Below are positions 25,773 through 34,182 of a stretch of DNA of 64,000 nucleotides, piece by piece. The translations under genes were made by a program, and so were the position numbers. The stretch comes from Chloroflexota bacterium. GTDB taxonomy: Bacteria > Chloroflexota > Anaerolineae > Anaerolineales > Villigracilaceae. Within the stretch, counting starts at the first letter, position 1; the number at the start of each line of letters is the position of its first letter. A model generated the notes under the pieces. That model ran no database searches, had not been told where the DNA came from, and worked only from the letters and a program-made list of their open reading frames with translations. The stretch spans positions 186,001 to 250,000 of the forward strand of contig JAIOOU010000017.1 of NCBI GenBank assembly GCA_021414245.1, in the 5' to 3' direction.

Positions 25773-26356
25773 CAATCACAGCAATCGTTCTTGCCGCAGG
25801 GCAGTCAAAACGCATGGGACAACCTAAATTGACCCTACCCTGGGGAAACACCACTGTCATCGGAAAAGCGATCGAAACCATTACTCTTGCCGGGATTGAC
25901 GATGTTCTCGTGGTCACCGGTGGGGCGAAGGAAGAAGTGAAAAACGTCATCGCCGGTTTCGGCGTACGATCCATACACAATAAAAACTTCGCCAAGGCTG
26001 AGATGCTTTCCTCCATCCAGCTGGGTTTAAGCGGGCAGACTGCTGAAAGCGAAGCCGTCCTGATTTGCCTCGGCGACCAGCCGCAGGTTACGAAGGAATG
26101 TGTGCAAATTGTCTGCAAAGCCTACTATGAAGGAGATCGAAGCGGCATCGTTGTACCCAGCTATCAAATGCGGCGCGGACATCCCTGGTTAATTGCCAGA
26201 AAATACTGGGTGGAAATACTTCAGATGCAATCCACTGAAACCATGCGCGATTTTATGCACAGGCATGCTGGGGAGATCCACTATGTTCAATGGGACTCGC
26301 CGGCCATCCTTCAGGATCTGGATACACCGGAAGACTACTTGAAATATAGACCCTGA
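25769..26356 (+). CDS. Molybdenum cofactor nucleotidyltransferase (MocA-like)
   Basis: 195 residues. IVLAAGQSKRMGQPKLTLPWG binds the nucleotide, and CLGDQPQVT contains the metal-binding Asp. It is a second MocA-like protein next to the fused one, joined by an ATGA overlap. It probably makes MCD or a variant cofactor; another possibility is a role on a different nucleotide. The C-terminal QDLDTPEDY motif matches the family. Confidence 0.8.
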   Translation: MTITAIVLAAGQSKRMGQPKLTLPWGNTTVIGKAIETITLAGIDDVLVVTGGAKEEVKNVIAGFGVRSIHNKNFAKAEMLSSIQLGLSGQTAESEAVLICLGDQPQVTKECVQIVCKAYYEGDRSGIVVPSYQMRRGHPWLIARKYWVEILQMQSTETMRDFMHRHAGEIHYVQWDSPAILQDLDTPEDYLKYRP

Positions 26357-26388
26357 CGTGCTAGTGTTAAGTTGCAGAGGAGGTCGAC

Positions 26389-26667
26389 ATGTCTGACATG
26401 ACCTTGATCGCCGAAGACATTCTCAACACCATTCATGCCATTGAAGAGGCGCATGCTGCCACAACAGCCCTGCAAAACAACGTTGATACCGGGGCGCTTA
26501 ATGCCTTTCGATTAAAGATGCTCGCTCTGCAGGAGCGCCTTGAGAAATTGAAGGTTGTGCTCGATAACGAGGAGGCTTTTGCAGTCGACGAGCTCGTTGA
26601 TGCCATCAGCAACGCCTACACCGGGCACCCTGCAAAGTATCGCAAGACCCCAAGAATGAACGCATAA
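26389..26667 (+). CDS. Small helical hypothetical protein
   Basis: 92 residues with predicted long helices (residues 5-30 and 40-75, with RLKMLALQERLEKLKVVL). A very good GAGGAGG lies before the ATG. It follows the MocA gene by 32 bases, so it may belong to the same transcript. Not recognised; there is no signal peptide. Confidence 0.6.
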   Translation: MSDMTLIAEDILNTIHAIEEAHAATTALQNNVDTGALNAFRLKMLALQERLEKLKVVLDNEEAFAVDELVDAISNAYTGHPAKYRKTPRMNA

Positions 26668-26673
26668 TTCAGA

Positions 26674-26702
26674 TTGACAATCTGACTTTCAGAAGATACA
26701 CT
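26674..26702 (+). promoter_or_regulatory. Sigma-70-type promoter for the lipid kinase gene
   Basis: Perfect TTGACA (26674-26679), a 17-base spacer and TACACT (26697-26702). Transcription would begin about 25 bases before the TTG start at 26733. Confidence 0.65.
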
Positions 26703-26732
26703 CGCCCCACATTCCAAAGTCGGGAGCGAGTC

Positions 26733-27653
26733 TTGAAATATTACATCATCGTCAATCCAACCTCTGGCCGCGGGCTGGGGCAAAAATCAATCCCCCACAT
26801 CGAATCCAGCCTGCGCAAAAGCGGGTTGGATTTTACACTTGTACAGACCGAACGCATGTGGCATGCAGCCGAACTTGCCGAAACCGCAGCTCGTGAAGGT
26901 TACGATGTCATTGTTTGTGCCAGCGGCGACGGCACCATCAATGAAGCCATCAATGGGATCATGAAAGCCCGCAAGGCCGGGTACACCAAAAGCGCCTTTT
27001 CGGCTCTTAGCATAGGGACGGGCAATGATTTCTCGGGCGGAACCGGCATTCCCACCAATCTAAATGATGGCTTGAAATCCCTGGTAGCAAATCATCGTAA
27101 AAAGATCGACCTGGGGCTGGTCAAGGGGGGTGATTATCCCGAGGGAAGGTATTTTGGCAATGGAATTGGTGTGGGCTTCGATGCGGCCGTCGGCAACGAA
27201 GCCATCAAAGTCCGCTGGACCCGCGGGCTGCCAGCTTATCTGATCGGTGTGATTAAGACCGTCTTCCTCTATTACAACCCTGCCCAGGTCGAAATCGTGC
27301 TCGACGACAGCGAGACCATCGAACAGGTCTCGCTCATGATCTCGGTGATGAATGGCAGGCGCATGGGGGGAGGATTCCAGATGGCTCCCGAAAGTCATCC
27401 TGATGACGGTTTGTTCGATCTGTGCATCGCAGAGTCCGCTTCCAAGGGGCGCATTCTTGCGCTCATCCCGCATTTTATCCGCGGCACCCAGGCGAGCCAG
27501 CCGGAAGTAAAAATGCGGCGCGCCCGAAAGGTGTCCATCAAATCCCTCGACATGACTTTTCCGGCCCACGCCGATGGTGAATTCATCTGTTTGAACGGTT
27601 CACACCTGACCTTGGAATTGCTCCCGCGCGAACTGGAAATCATCTGCGCCTAG
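26733..27653 (+). CDS. Diacylglycerol kinase family lipid kinase
   Basis: 306 residues. YYIIVNPTSGRG at the N-terminus and CASGDGTINEAING with the GGDGT-like loop (here SGDGT) are the nucleotide-binding motifs of the DAGK/YegS family; SIGTGNDFSGG is the third. It phosphorylates a lipid such as diacylglycerol. The start is TTG 26733, with CGGGAGC upstream; no ATG is available before the motif. The acyltransferase gene follows at 27675, a likely phospholipid-synthesis pair. Confidence 0.8.
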   Translation: MKYYIIVNPTSGRGLGQKSIPHIESSLRKSGLDFTLVQTERMWHAAELAETAAREGYDVIVCASGDGTINEAINGIMKARKAGYTKSAFSALSIGTGNDFSGGTGIPTNLNDGLKSLVANHRKKIDLGLVKGGDYPEGRYFGNGIGVGFDAAVGNEAIKVRWTRGLPAYLIGVIKTVFLYYNPAQVEIVLDDSETIEQVSLMISVMNGRRMGGGFQMAPESHPDDGLFDLCIAESASKGRILALIPHFIRGTQASQPEVKMRRARKVSIKSLDMTFPAHADGEFICLNGSHLTLELLPRELEIICA

Positions 27654-27674
27654 AATTTTCCTCGAAAGAAAAAA

Positions 27675-28337
27675 ATGAACTGGCTGATCAACTTTCTCAT
27701 CCGCATTTACACGCGAATTACCTGCCGGATTGACGCACCTGATTTTCAAAAGGTCCCAGCGAAAGGGCCTTTAATCGTGATCTCAAACCATACCGGCCAG
27801 ATCGAAGCTCCCCTTCTGTACGCACATCTTCAGCCGCGTAAAGTCACCGGCTGGGCCAAGGTGGAAACCTGGGACAACTGGTTTCTGCGCTGGGTCTTCA
27901 ACACCTGGGGGATGATCCCGGTCCGCCGCGGTGAAGCGGACATGCACGCATTGAAGGAAGCCTTGCGCGCCCTCGAAAATGAAATGATCCTGGGAATTGC
28001 CCCGGAAGGCACCAGAAACTATACCGGCCGCCTTCGACGCGCCATGCCGGGAGCGGTCATCGTCGCCCTGCATTCCGGAGCACCAATCCTGCCCATCGCC
28101 CATTGGGGCGGGGAGAATTTCATGAAGAATTTCAAGCGGCTGAAAAGAACCGATTTTCACATCCGCGTGGGCGAGCCATTTAAGTTGAATATTGTCGGAA
28201 AAAAAGTCTCAGCCGAGGTGCGTCAGCAAATTGTGGATGAAATAATGTATCGTCTCGCCAGACTTCTCCCGGAGGAATACCGGGGGGAATATAGTGACCT
28301 GAGCAACGCAACGGAAAATTTCCTGGTAAATCTATAG
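27675..28337 (+). CDS. 1-acylglycerol-3-phosphate acyltransferase (PlsC-like)
   Basis: 220 residues. The catalytic motif, normally HX4D, is present as SNHTGQIEAP with Glu in place of Asp. The substrate motif APEGTRNYTGRL is canonical, and GAPILPIAHWGGE follows. It acylates lysophosphatidic acid or a similar lipid at the membrane. There is one amphipathic N-terminal helix. It lies 21 bases downstream of the lipid kinase, suggesting one phospholipid operon. Confidence 0.8.
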   Translation: MNWLINFLIRIYTRITCRIDAPDFQKVPAKGPLIVISNHTGQIEAPLLYAHLQPRKVTGWAKVETWDNWFLRWVFNTWGMIPVRRGEADMHALKEALRALENEMILGIAPEGTRNYTGRLRRAMPGAVIVALHSGAPILPIAHWGGENFMKNFKRLKRTDFHIRVGEPFKLNIVGKKVSAEVRQQIVDEIMYRLARLLPEEYRGEYSDLSNATENFLVNL

Positions 28338-28444
28338 TAAATAGTACATTGGTACTACCATCCTTTCCGTAATGAAAGGCATTGCACTGGTTTTATCACA
28401 TACAATAAAACAGTAAAATGCATTTTGCAAAAAAGGAGAACCAA

Positions 28445-29215
28445 ATGAAAAAACTATTTACCATACTGTTTCTAGCGGCTGCCCTGACGGTTATGACTGT
28501 CGGCACCGCCTTCGCGCAAACGGCCACCCCGATTACTGGCACCGTCCAATCCGTTGTAGTGGAAACGGATGCAACAACAGGCATCAGCACAGTTTTGGTC
28601 ACAATCACGGATGACGCTGGCGCCACGCAAACCCTCCGCCTGGATACCGCCACTGCGGAAACGCTCGGCCTCGTCACAAACACCAGCACGACCGATCCAG
28701 TGACAGGTGCTACCCAAACCGAAACCGTCGTCAATGACGGAGCGGTTGGCACAGCGGTAACGATCGACCCGGCCACCGTGATCGCCGATCCTGCGACCGA
28801 AACAGACCAGCACCCGGTTGGTTCCAAATTATCTGAATTTTTCAGCGGCCTGTTGGGTGTTGACTATGACACCATCATGACCTATCACGAGGACGGTGTC
28901 GGCTTTGGCGTGATCGCACAAGCTTTATGGCTGACCAATGATATTGGCGGCGACACCGCAGCCTTTGAAGCATTGCTGGATGCCAAGAAAAGTGGCGACT
29001 ACAGTGCGATCACCCTGGCCGACGGTTCCACGCCGGATAACTGGGGCGATGTCGTCAAATCCCTGAAAAAAGGGGACAATCTCGGAAGCGTCATGTCGGG
29101 TAAGGCCGATCAGACTGTCGATGGAAGCTCAGAAACGACTGTAAAAGAGCACGGCAAAGGCAATGGCGGGAACAATCAGGGTCACGGCAAGAGCAGTGAC
29201 CACGGACGTCCCTAA
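28445..29215 (+). CDS. Secreted protein of unknown function
   Basis: 256 residues. The signal peptide MKKLFTILFLAAALTV ends at about AFAQ (residues 1-24). A Thr/Val-rich beta domain follows with TGTVQSVVVETDATTG and LVTITDD, then a compact domain with FFSGLLGVDYDTIM and FGVIAQALWLT. The tail (about 215-256) is Gly, Asn and His-rich (GNGGNNQGHGKSSDHG). AAAGGAG precedes ATG 28445. Predicted to be exported; the family is not recognised. Confidence 0.6.
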   Translation: MKKLFTILFLAAALTVMTVGTAFAQTATPITGTVQSVVVETDATTGISTVLVTITDDAGATQTLRLDTATAETLGLVTNTSTTDPVTGATQTETVVNDGAVGTAVTIDPATVIADPATETDQHPVGSKLSEFFSGLLGVDYDTIMTYHEDGVGFGVIAQALWLTNDIGGDTAAFEALLDAKKSGDYSAITLADGSTPDNWGDVVKSLKKGDNLGSVMSGKADQTVDGSSETTVKEHGKGNGGNNQGHGKSSDHGRP

Positions 29216-29234
29216 CCCATGATCGAATTAGATC

Positions 29235-29284
29235 ATTGAAATAAAAACAAGCCGGAGAATTCTCCGGCTTGTTTTTATTTCAAT
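29235..29284. terminator. 50-bp perfect palindrome, bidirectional terminator
   Basis: Positions 29235-29259 are perfectly complementary to 29260-29284, with zero-base loop, and contain GCCGGAGAATTCTCCGGC. The arms hold A and T runs on both sides. It lies between two convergent genes and includes the stop codon of the GNAT gene (29275-29277). Confidence 0.85.
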
Positions 29285-29706
29285 TTCATTTGATAGGCAT
29301 TTGTATCTCTCTTTATGAATCCCATGCGCAAATAAAGCTTATTCGCAGCCACACGCACAGGATTTGAAGTAAGAGAAATGTTGCCCGCCTCTTTTCTTCG
29401 CGCCAAATCGATCGCAAAATTAATCAAAGCCTCCCCAATTCCCTGTCCCCGGAAGACATCATCCACAATAACATCCTCGATCACAGACCGGACGCCGGTC
29501 GGAACCCGATATACCGCAAGAGTTAGAGCGCCAATGATCAATCCCTCATCATTTCGAGCCACCAACAGGGTGGAGGCCGAATCTCGAACCAAAGATGCCA
29601 GATCATCAGGCGATGGGGGCGGATTATTTCGGGTCAACTGCGGGACCAGGCGCTGAAAAGCCTCCCAAAGTTCATCATCCGCCTGGTTGACAATCTCAAT
29701 TTGCAT
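29275..29706 (-). CDS. GNAT family N-acetyltransferase
   Basis: 143 residues. The acetyl-CoA loop appears as VFRGQGIGEALINF around residue 89. VIEDVIVDD precedes it, and AANKLYLRMGFIKRD forms the C-terminal motif. The stop codon is part of a palindromic terminator. It overlaps the phosphatidylcholine synthase gene by 11 bases at its 5' end. Substrate unknown. Confidence 0.75.
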   Translation of the reverse strand: MQIEIVNQADDELWEAFQRLVPQLTRNNPPPSPDDLASLVRDSASTLLVARNDEGLIIGALTLAVYRVPTGVRSVIEDVIVDDVFRGQGIGEALINFAIDLARRKEAGNISLTSNPVRVAANKLYLRMGFIKRDTNAYQMKLK

Positions 29707-30424
29707 GAGCCTTGTCTTTGGGAATCACACTCAATATCAAATAATATCCAACATAGATAAAGGAAGCCCAAACCACCCATCGCGGCTGATCCGGGTACTG
29801 AAGCAGCCCCCAGATTCCGATCGCTCCATAAAGATAGGTGAGTCCGAGTGTTAGGTTCCTTAAATAGCTATTTCGTGAAGGATAGATATATTTTATCGGG
29901 ATAAAGACCATGATATTGAAAAGCATTAAAAAACCAAAATTGACCCAATCTGGGAGATTCATCAACAGCATATACAGGGCGGCAACATTCCAATAGGAGG
30001 GAAATCCTTTGAAATGATGATCATCGGTCTTTGCATCCGTCTGCGTAAACTGATATGCGGAAGTCAGCAGAATCGAACATGCTGAAAGCAAACGCACGCT
30101 TTCAGGCAAGACATCAGCGCGGATCAAAAAGAGGGCCGGGACAAGCACATAGTTGAGATAATCCAGAATGTTATCCAACAGTGCCCCGTCGAGGCCATTG
30201 GCATATTTTTTAACATCGGCCCAGCGAGCGAGCATTCCATCAAATCCATCCACAAGCATGGCGGCGATCATCCAAAGGATCATCGCCTTCCAGTTCCCTT
30301 CAAAAATGGCCAGAATCGCAAGCAAACCACATACCGCTCCACTGGCTGTAAAGAGATGAACCCCCCATGCTGCTGCTACGCGGACCGGATTTGGTTTCTG
30401 TTCGTTTGCTGCAGAATTTATCAT
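29696..30424 (-). CDS. CDP-alcohol phosphatidyltransferase, phosphatidylcholine synthase type
   Basis: 242-residue membrane enzyme. The CDP-alcohol signature is complete: DGFDGMLAR, then GLDGALLDNILDY (DGxxARx8Gx3Dx3D). The segment KTDDHHFKGFPSYWNVAALY is characteristic of Pcs, which condenses CDP-diacylglycerol with choline. About eight membrane spans are seen. The class is inferred from the FKGFPSYWN motif, so another head group cannot be ruled out. It overlaps the GNAT gene on the same strand. Confidence 0.75.
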   Translation of the reverse strand: MINSAANEQKPNPVRVAAAWGVHLFTASGAVCGLLAILAIFEGNWKAMILWMIAAMLVDGFDGMLARWADVKKYANGLDGALLDNILDYLNYVLVPALFLIRADVLPESVRLLSACSILLTSAYQFTQTDAKTDDHHFKGFPSYWNVAALYMLLMNLPDWVNFGFLMLFNIMVFIPIKYIYPSRNSYLRNLTLGLTYLYGAIGIWGLLQYPDQPRWVVWASFIYVGYYLILSVIPKDKAHAN

Positions 30425-30501
30425 GATCTCATCCTTCGTTTTTTTATCTTGAAACCCTGCCAGGTAAAGCCAGTTGGACAGGAGAAATTATACAGGGAAA
30501 T

Positions 30502-30539
30502 AAAAAATTTGACGGCAATCCATCGCCGTCAAATTTTTT
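30502..30539 (-). terminator. Terminator of ileS
   Basis: A perfect 15-bp stem (30502-30516 with 30525-30539) with an 8-base loop. On the minus strand it ends in a T run, placed 11 bases after the ileS stop at 30550. Confidence 0.85.
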
Positions 30540-30549
30540 TAAATTTGTT

Positions 30550-33500
30550 TTACGTCTTTTTTAGTCCAATTTTCACTTTTTCGCCATCGAACTGGTCCTC
30601 AACAACTGCCGAATCGGCCGGCGCGGGCGCAAATGTCAATCTGGATGTCAAAGTTTCCGAGGTGCAGTATTCCTGGTGCGTTTCGATCGCGGACCTCAAA
30701 ACTGGTGAAGCATCGACGAACAATTCCACCCGATCTGCCACATCCAACGCGGCTGTCTTGCGCAGATCCTGCACACGCCGCACAAATTCGCGTGCCAGTC
30801 CCTCCGCGATCAATTCAGGAGTAAGTTCGATGACGAGGGCCGCAACATATGCCCCTTCCTCCGCAATGGCAAATCCCTCCTTGGCCATTGCCTTGACCTC
30901 CACTTCCTCGGGGAGGATCTGATAAGTCTCCCCTTGCGCATGAACTTCCAGCGCCCCTCCCCCATTCAACGTTCTGGCAATCTCTTCGGGATTCATTCCA
31001 AGGATTGCCTTCTGGATTGCAGGGAATTTATTGCCATACTTCTGCCCCAATTGTTTGGGAAGGGGTTTTGCAGTGTGCGAAAGCGCCTCGGTGGCCGAAT
31101 CCAACAGGCGGACCCGTTTCACGTTCAACTCATCCGTGATGACATCTGTATTACCCGCCAAGGCCGCACGCTCCTGGGCGTTGCCCACGGAGAAAGCCGC
31201 TTCCGCCAAAGGCTGGCGAACCTTTCGGTTGGCCTTCTGTCTGGCCGCATGACCAAGAGAGACCAGCTTCATGACAAGATTCATATTCCGATTAAGCGAT
31301 TCGTCGATAAATTCCTCCATCACCTGAGGCCATTCCGCGAGGTGAACTGACTCGGGGGCGGTTTCGTCCACCGAACGAACAAGGTTTTGGTAAAGTTCTT
31401 CGGCCAGGAAAGGCATGGCAGGCGCGATTAACTTCGCCACGGTTACTAGAGCCGTGTACAGGGTCGAATAGGCTGCCTGCTTATCCGAATCAGAATCATT
31501 CTTCCAGAATCTACGGCGGGACCGGCGCACATACCAGGTGGAAAGGCTTTCGACGAATTTTTCCACCGGGCGGGTTGCATTGGTGACATCATAATTTTCA
31601 TAGGCATGGGTTACATCGCGGACAAGGGTGTTTAGTTCCGACAACAGCCAGCGATCCAGATCATTGGTTGCAACAGTCACGGTCAACGCCTGCGGTTTGT
31701 CCAGGTTGGCGTATGTCACAAAGAATGAATAAACATTCCAAAGGGTCAATGTAAAGCTGCGGATGACGTCGCCAACCAGGTCGGAAGAGAAGCGGCGTTC
31801 CTGTCCGGGCGGCGTCGCCGTATATAAATACCAGCGCAAAGCATCCGCTCCATGCACATTTAACACATCCCAGGGTTGGACTATATTTCCCAGGGACTTG
31901 GACATCTTTCGCCCTTCCCCGTCCTGTATATGTCCGAGGCAGATCACATTCTTATAAGAGACGCCATCGTTAAGGAGCGTGCTGATGGCATGAAGCGAGT
32001 AAAACCAGCCGCGGGTTTGATCGACGGCTTCACAGATGTAATCTGCAGGAAATTGCTGTTTGAATTTTTCCTGGTTTTCAAACGGGTAATGCCATTGTGC
32101 GTACGGCATCGAACCGGAATCGAACCACACATCAATCAGGTCCTTGACCCGGGTCATCTTGCCGCCGCACTCCGGGCATTTCCAATGTACATTGTCAACA
32201 TGCGGGCGGTGCAAATCAAGTTGGGTCAGATCCCTGCCGACTTTTCCTGAAAGTTCTTTGACCGAGCCAACACATTCACGGTGTTTGCAATCCTGGTTTT
32301 CACATTCCCAGACCGGAAGCGGCGTGCCCCAATAGCGCTCGCGACTAAGCGACCAATCAATGTTGTTTTCAAGCCAATTCCCGAAACGACCCGAGCGAAT
32401 ATGTTCAGGGACCCAGTTGATCGTATTATTGAGTTCAACCAGCCGGTCCCGCTTCGAACTGGTCCGGATATACCAGGATTCACGCGCATAATACAGGAGA
32501 GGGGTTTTGCATCTCCAGCAGAATGGGTAGGTGTGAACAAGGGTTCCGGCTCGGAATAACAATCCGCGCGCATCAAGATCCTTGATGATCTGGGGATCAG
32601 CATCCTTAACAAAGATTCCCCGCCAGGGAGTGACCTCAGGTATGAAAGTACCATCCGGCAGAACAGTCAGCAGGATCGGCAGGTCGTGCTGCTTGGCCAT
32701 TTCCATATCTTCCGTGCCAAATGCCGGCGCTTGATGAACCAAACCAGATCCATCCTCTGTAGTAACGAAATCGCCAAGAACCACAAAATAAGCCGGCTTA
32801 TCCACTGGCACAAAGGTGAAAAGGGGTTTGTACTTAACCCCTTTTAACTTTTTTCCTTTGAAAGAATCAACCACCTTCACCTCTTCGCCTTTGAAGATCT
32901 TATCGACCAGGTTTTTGGCGAGGATGAGTTTTTCCCGCGAGCCATTGTTGTCCCGCTCGACGGTCACATAATCCACTTCCGGATGGGCAGCGACAGCGAC
33001 ATTGGCCGGCAAAGTCCAGGGTGTAGTTGTCCATACCAAAAGAGAGGTGTCCGGCTTGTCCACAAGAGGCATGCGAACAAATACTGAAGGGTCGGTCGCA
33101 TCGTCATAACCAAGGGCAACTTCATGGTCAGAAAGAGGCGTGCCGCATCGAGGGCAATACGGAACGATCTTGTATCCCTTATAGAGTAAATCCTTCTCCC
33201 AAAAGTTTTTCAGAATCCACCACACCGATTCGATATATTCGTTGGTGTAGGTTACATAGGCATCTTCAAGGTCAACCCAGAAGGCGATGCGATCGGTAAG
33301 TTTCTCCCAATCCTGAATGTAGGTAAATACGGATTTCCGGCACAGCTCATTGAATCGGTCGATGCCATACTCCTCGATCTGATGCTTGCTGTTGAAGCCC
33401 AGCTGTTTCTCCACTTCAATTTCAACCGGGAGTCCATGAGTATCCCAACCGCCGCGCCGCGAGACATGATATCCACGCATGGTTTTATAACGGGGAAACA

Positions 33501-33699
33501 TGTCCTTAAAGGCGCGCGCCAAAACATGGTGTACACCTGGCCGGCCGTTTGCAGTAGGAGGTCCCTCATAAAAAACATAATTGGGGCCATCCTTGCGCTG
33601 ATCCACGGTCTTTTTGAAAATATCCTGCTTCTTCCACATCTTGAGGACATTTTCCTCCATCAAGGGTGCGCTGAATTTTGGGCTTACTGGTTTAAACAT
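30550..33699 (-). CDS. ileS: Isoleucyl-tRNA synthetase, type 2 (IleRS2)
   Basis: 1049 residues, the length of type 2 (eukaryote-like) IleRS. The early segment YVFYEGPPTANGRPG and FPRYKTMRGYHVSRRGGWDTHGLP match that type rather than the E. coli type. The HIGH motif, normally HXGH, reads GVHH (residues 55-58). KMSKSLGNIV is canonical. The editing domain lies around 190-400. It charges tRNA-Ile. GGAGG precedes ATG 33699, and a T-box leader is upstream. Published work links type 2 and GXHH forms to mupirocin resistance. Confidence 0.9.
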   Translation of the reverse strand: MFKPVSPKFSAPLMEENVLKMWKKQDIFKKTVDQRKDGPNYVFYEGPPTANGRPGVHHVLARAFKDMFPRYKTMRGYHVSRRGGWDTHGLPVEIEVEKQLGFNSKHQIEEYGIDRFNELCRKSVFTYIQDWEKLTDRIAFWVDLEDAYVTYTNEYIESVWWILKNFWEKDLLYKGYKIVPYCPRCGTPLSDHEVALGYDDATDPSVFVRMPLVDKPDTSLLVWTTTPWTLPANVAVAAHPEVDYVTVERDNNGSREKLILAKNLVDKIFKGEEVKVVDSFKGKKLKGVKYKPLFTFVPVDKPAYFVVLGDFVTTEDGSGLVHQAPAFGTEDMEMAKQHDLPILLTVLPDGTFIPEVTPWRGIFVKDADPQIIKDLDARGLLFRAGTLVHTYPFCWRCKTPLLYYARESWYIRTSSKRDRLVELNNTINWVPEHIRSGRFGNWLENNIDWSLSRERYWGTPLPVWECENQDCKHRECVGSVKELSGKVGRDLTQLDLHRPHVDNVHWKCPECGGKMTRVKDLIDVWFDSGSMPYAQWHYPFENQEKFKQQFPADYICEAVDQTRGWFYSLHAISTLLNDGVSYKNVICLGHIQDGEGRKMSKSLGNIVQPWDVLNVHGADALRWYLYTATPPGQERRFSSDLVGDVIRSFTLTLWNVYSFFVTYANLDKPQALTVTVATNDLDRWLLSELNTLVRDVTHAYENYDVTNATRPVEKFVESLSTWYVRRSRRRFWKNDSDSDKQAAYSTLYTALVTVAKLIAPAMPFLAEELYQNLVRSVDETAPESVHLAEWPQVMEEFIDESLNRNMNLVMKLVSLGHAARQKANRKVRQPLAEAAFSVGNAQERAALAGNTDVITDELNVKRVRLLDSATEALSHTAKPLPKQLGQKYGNKFPAIQKAILGMNPEEIARTLNGGGALEVHAQGETYQILPEEVEVKAMAKEGFAIAEEGAYVAALVIELTPELIAEGLAREFVRRVQDLRKTAALDVADRVELFVDASPVLRSAIETHQEYCTSETLTSRLTFAPAPADSAVVEDQFDGEKVKIGLKKT

Positions 33700-33767
33700 T
33701 CATGCCTCCGGCAATTAAAAAACTGCGTTCAAGAGTTCTCGATTCAAAATATTGGTCGTGAATTAAA

Positions 33768-34041
33768 TAAAAACTCTCGCCTCATGCAGAGACGAGAGCA
33801 AAGCTCACGCGGTACCACTCTGATTCCCGTCAATGACGGGCGCTCATGCAGGGACCAACATCCCTGCTCCCTGATAACGCCGGGAAAACGGTTACCCTAC
33901 TTTCAACCGGGAGTCTGGTTGATTTCAGCTCACAGCTCCGAGATGATTTTCAACCTGCCTTGTTGACCTGCCTCTCACCTGTCACAGGTTCGCTGACAAC
34001 AATTATCAACAGATTTACTCGTTCTCATCAATGCTTTTGAT
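33768..34041 (-). ncRNA. T-box riboswitch leader of ileS
   Basis: On the minus strand the conserved T-box sequence AGAGTGGTACCGCG lies at 33821-33808, followed by a terminator (CTCTCG/CGAGAG, 33798-33774) with a T run. Upstream is stem I with AGTA on the 5' side and AATCATCTCGG on the 3' side. AUC at 33947-33945, followed by a purine, is the candidate specifier codon and matches isoleucine. Uncharged tRNA-Ile should stabilise the antiterminator and let ileS be transcribed. Confidence 0.85.
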
Positions 34042-34047
34042 TTTCGA

Positions 34048-34076
34048 ATTATACACAGGAGGAACGCAATCAGCAA
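34048..34076 (-). promoter_or_regulatory. Promoter of the ileS T-box transcript
   Basis: On the minus strand, TTGCTG (34076-34071), a 17-base spacer and TATAAT (34053-34048). Transcription would begin near 34041, just before the T-box stem I. Confidence 0.65.
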
Positions 34077-34115
34077 GAGCGGGTTTTACCCACCCGCAAT
34101 CCGACCAATCACCCG

Positions 34116-34144
34116 TTGACGGTTTTTTATCTGGCAGGTATAAT
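34116..34144 (+). promoter_or_regulatory. Promoter of the S1-domain gene
   Basis: TTGACG (34116-34121), a 17-base spacer and TATAAT (34139-34144), divergent from the ileS promoter 40 bases away. AGGAG lies before ATG 34183. Confidence 0.7.
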
Positions 34145-34182
34145 CCTTCTTCGGCATTATTTCAAATAGTAGGAGCAACCTC

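Noticed and set aside
28382-28406. TTGCAC and TACAAT before the secreted protein gene
   Set aside because: Spacing of 13 bases is too short for a normal promoter.
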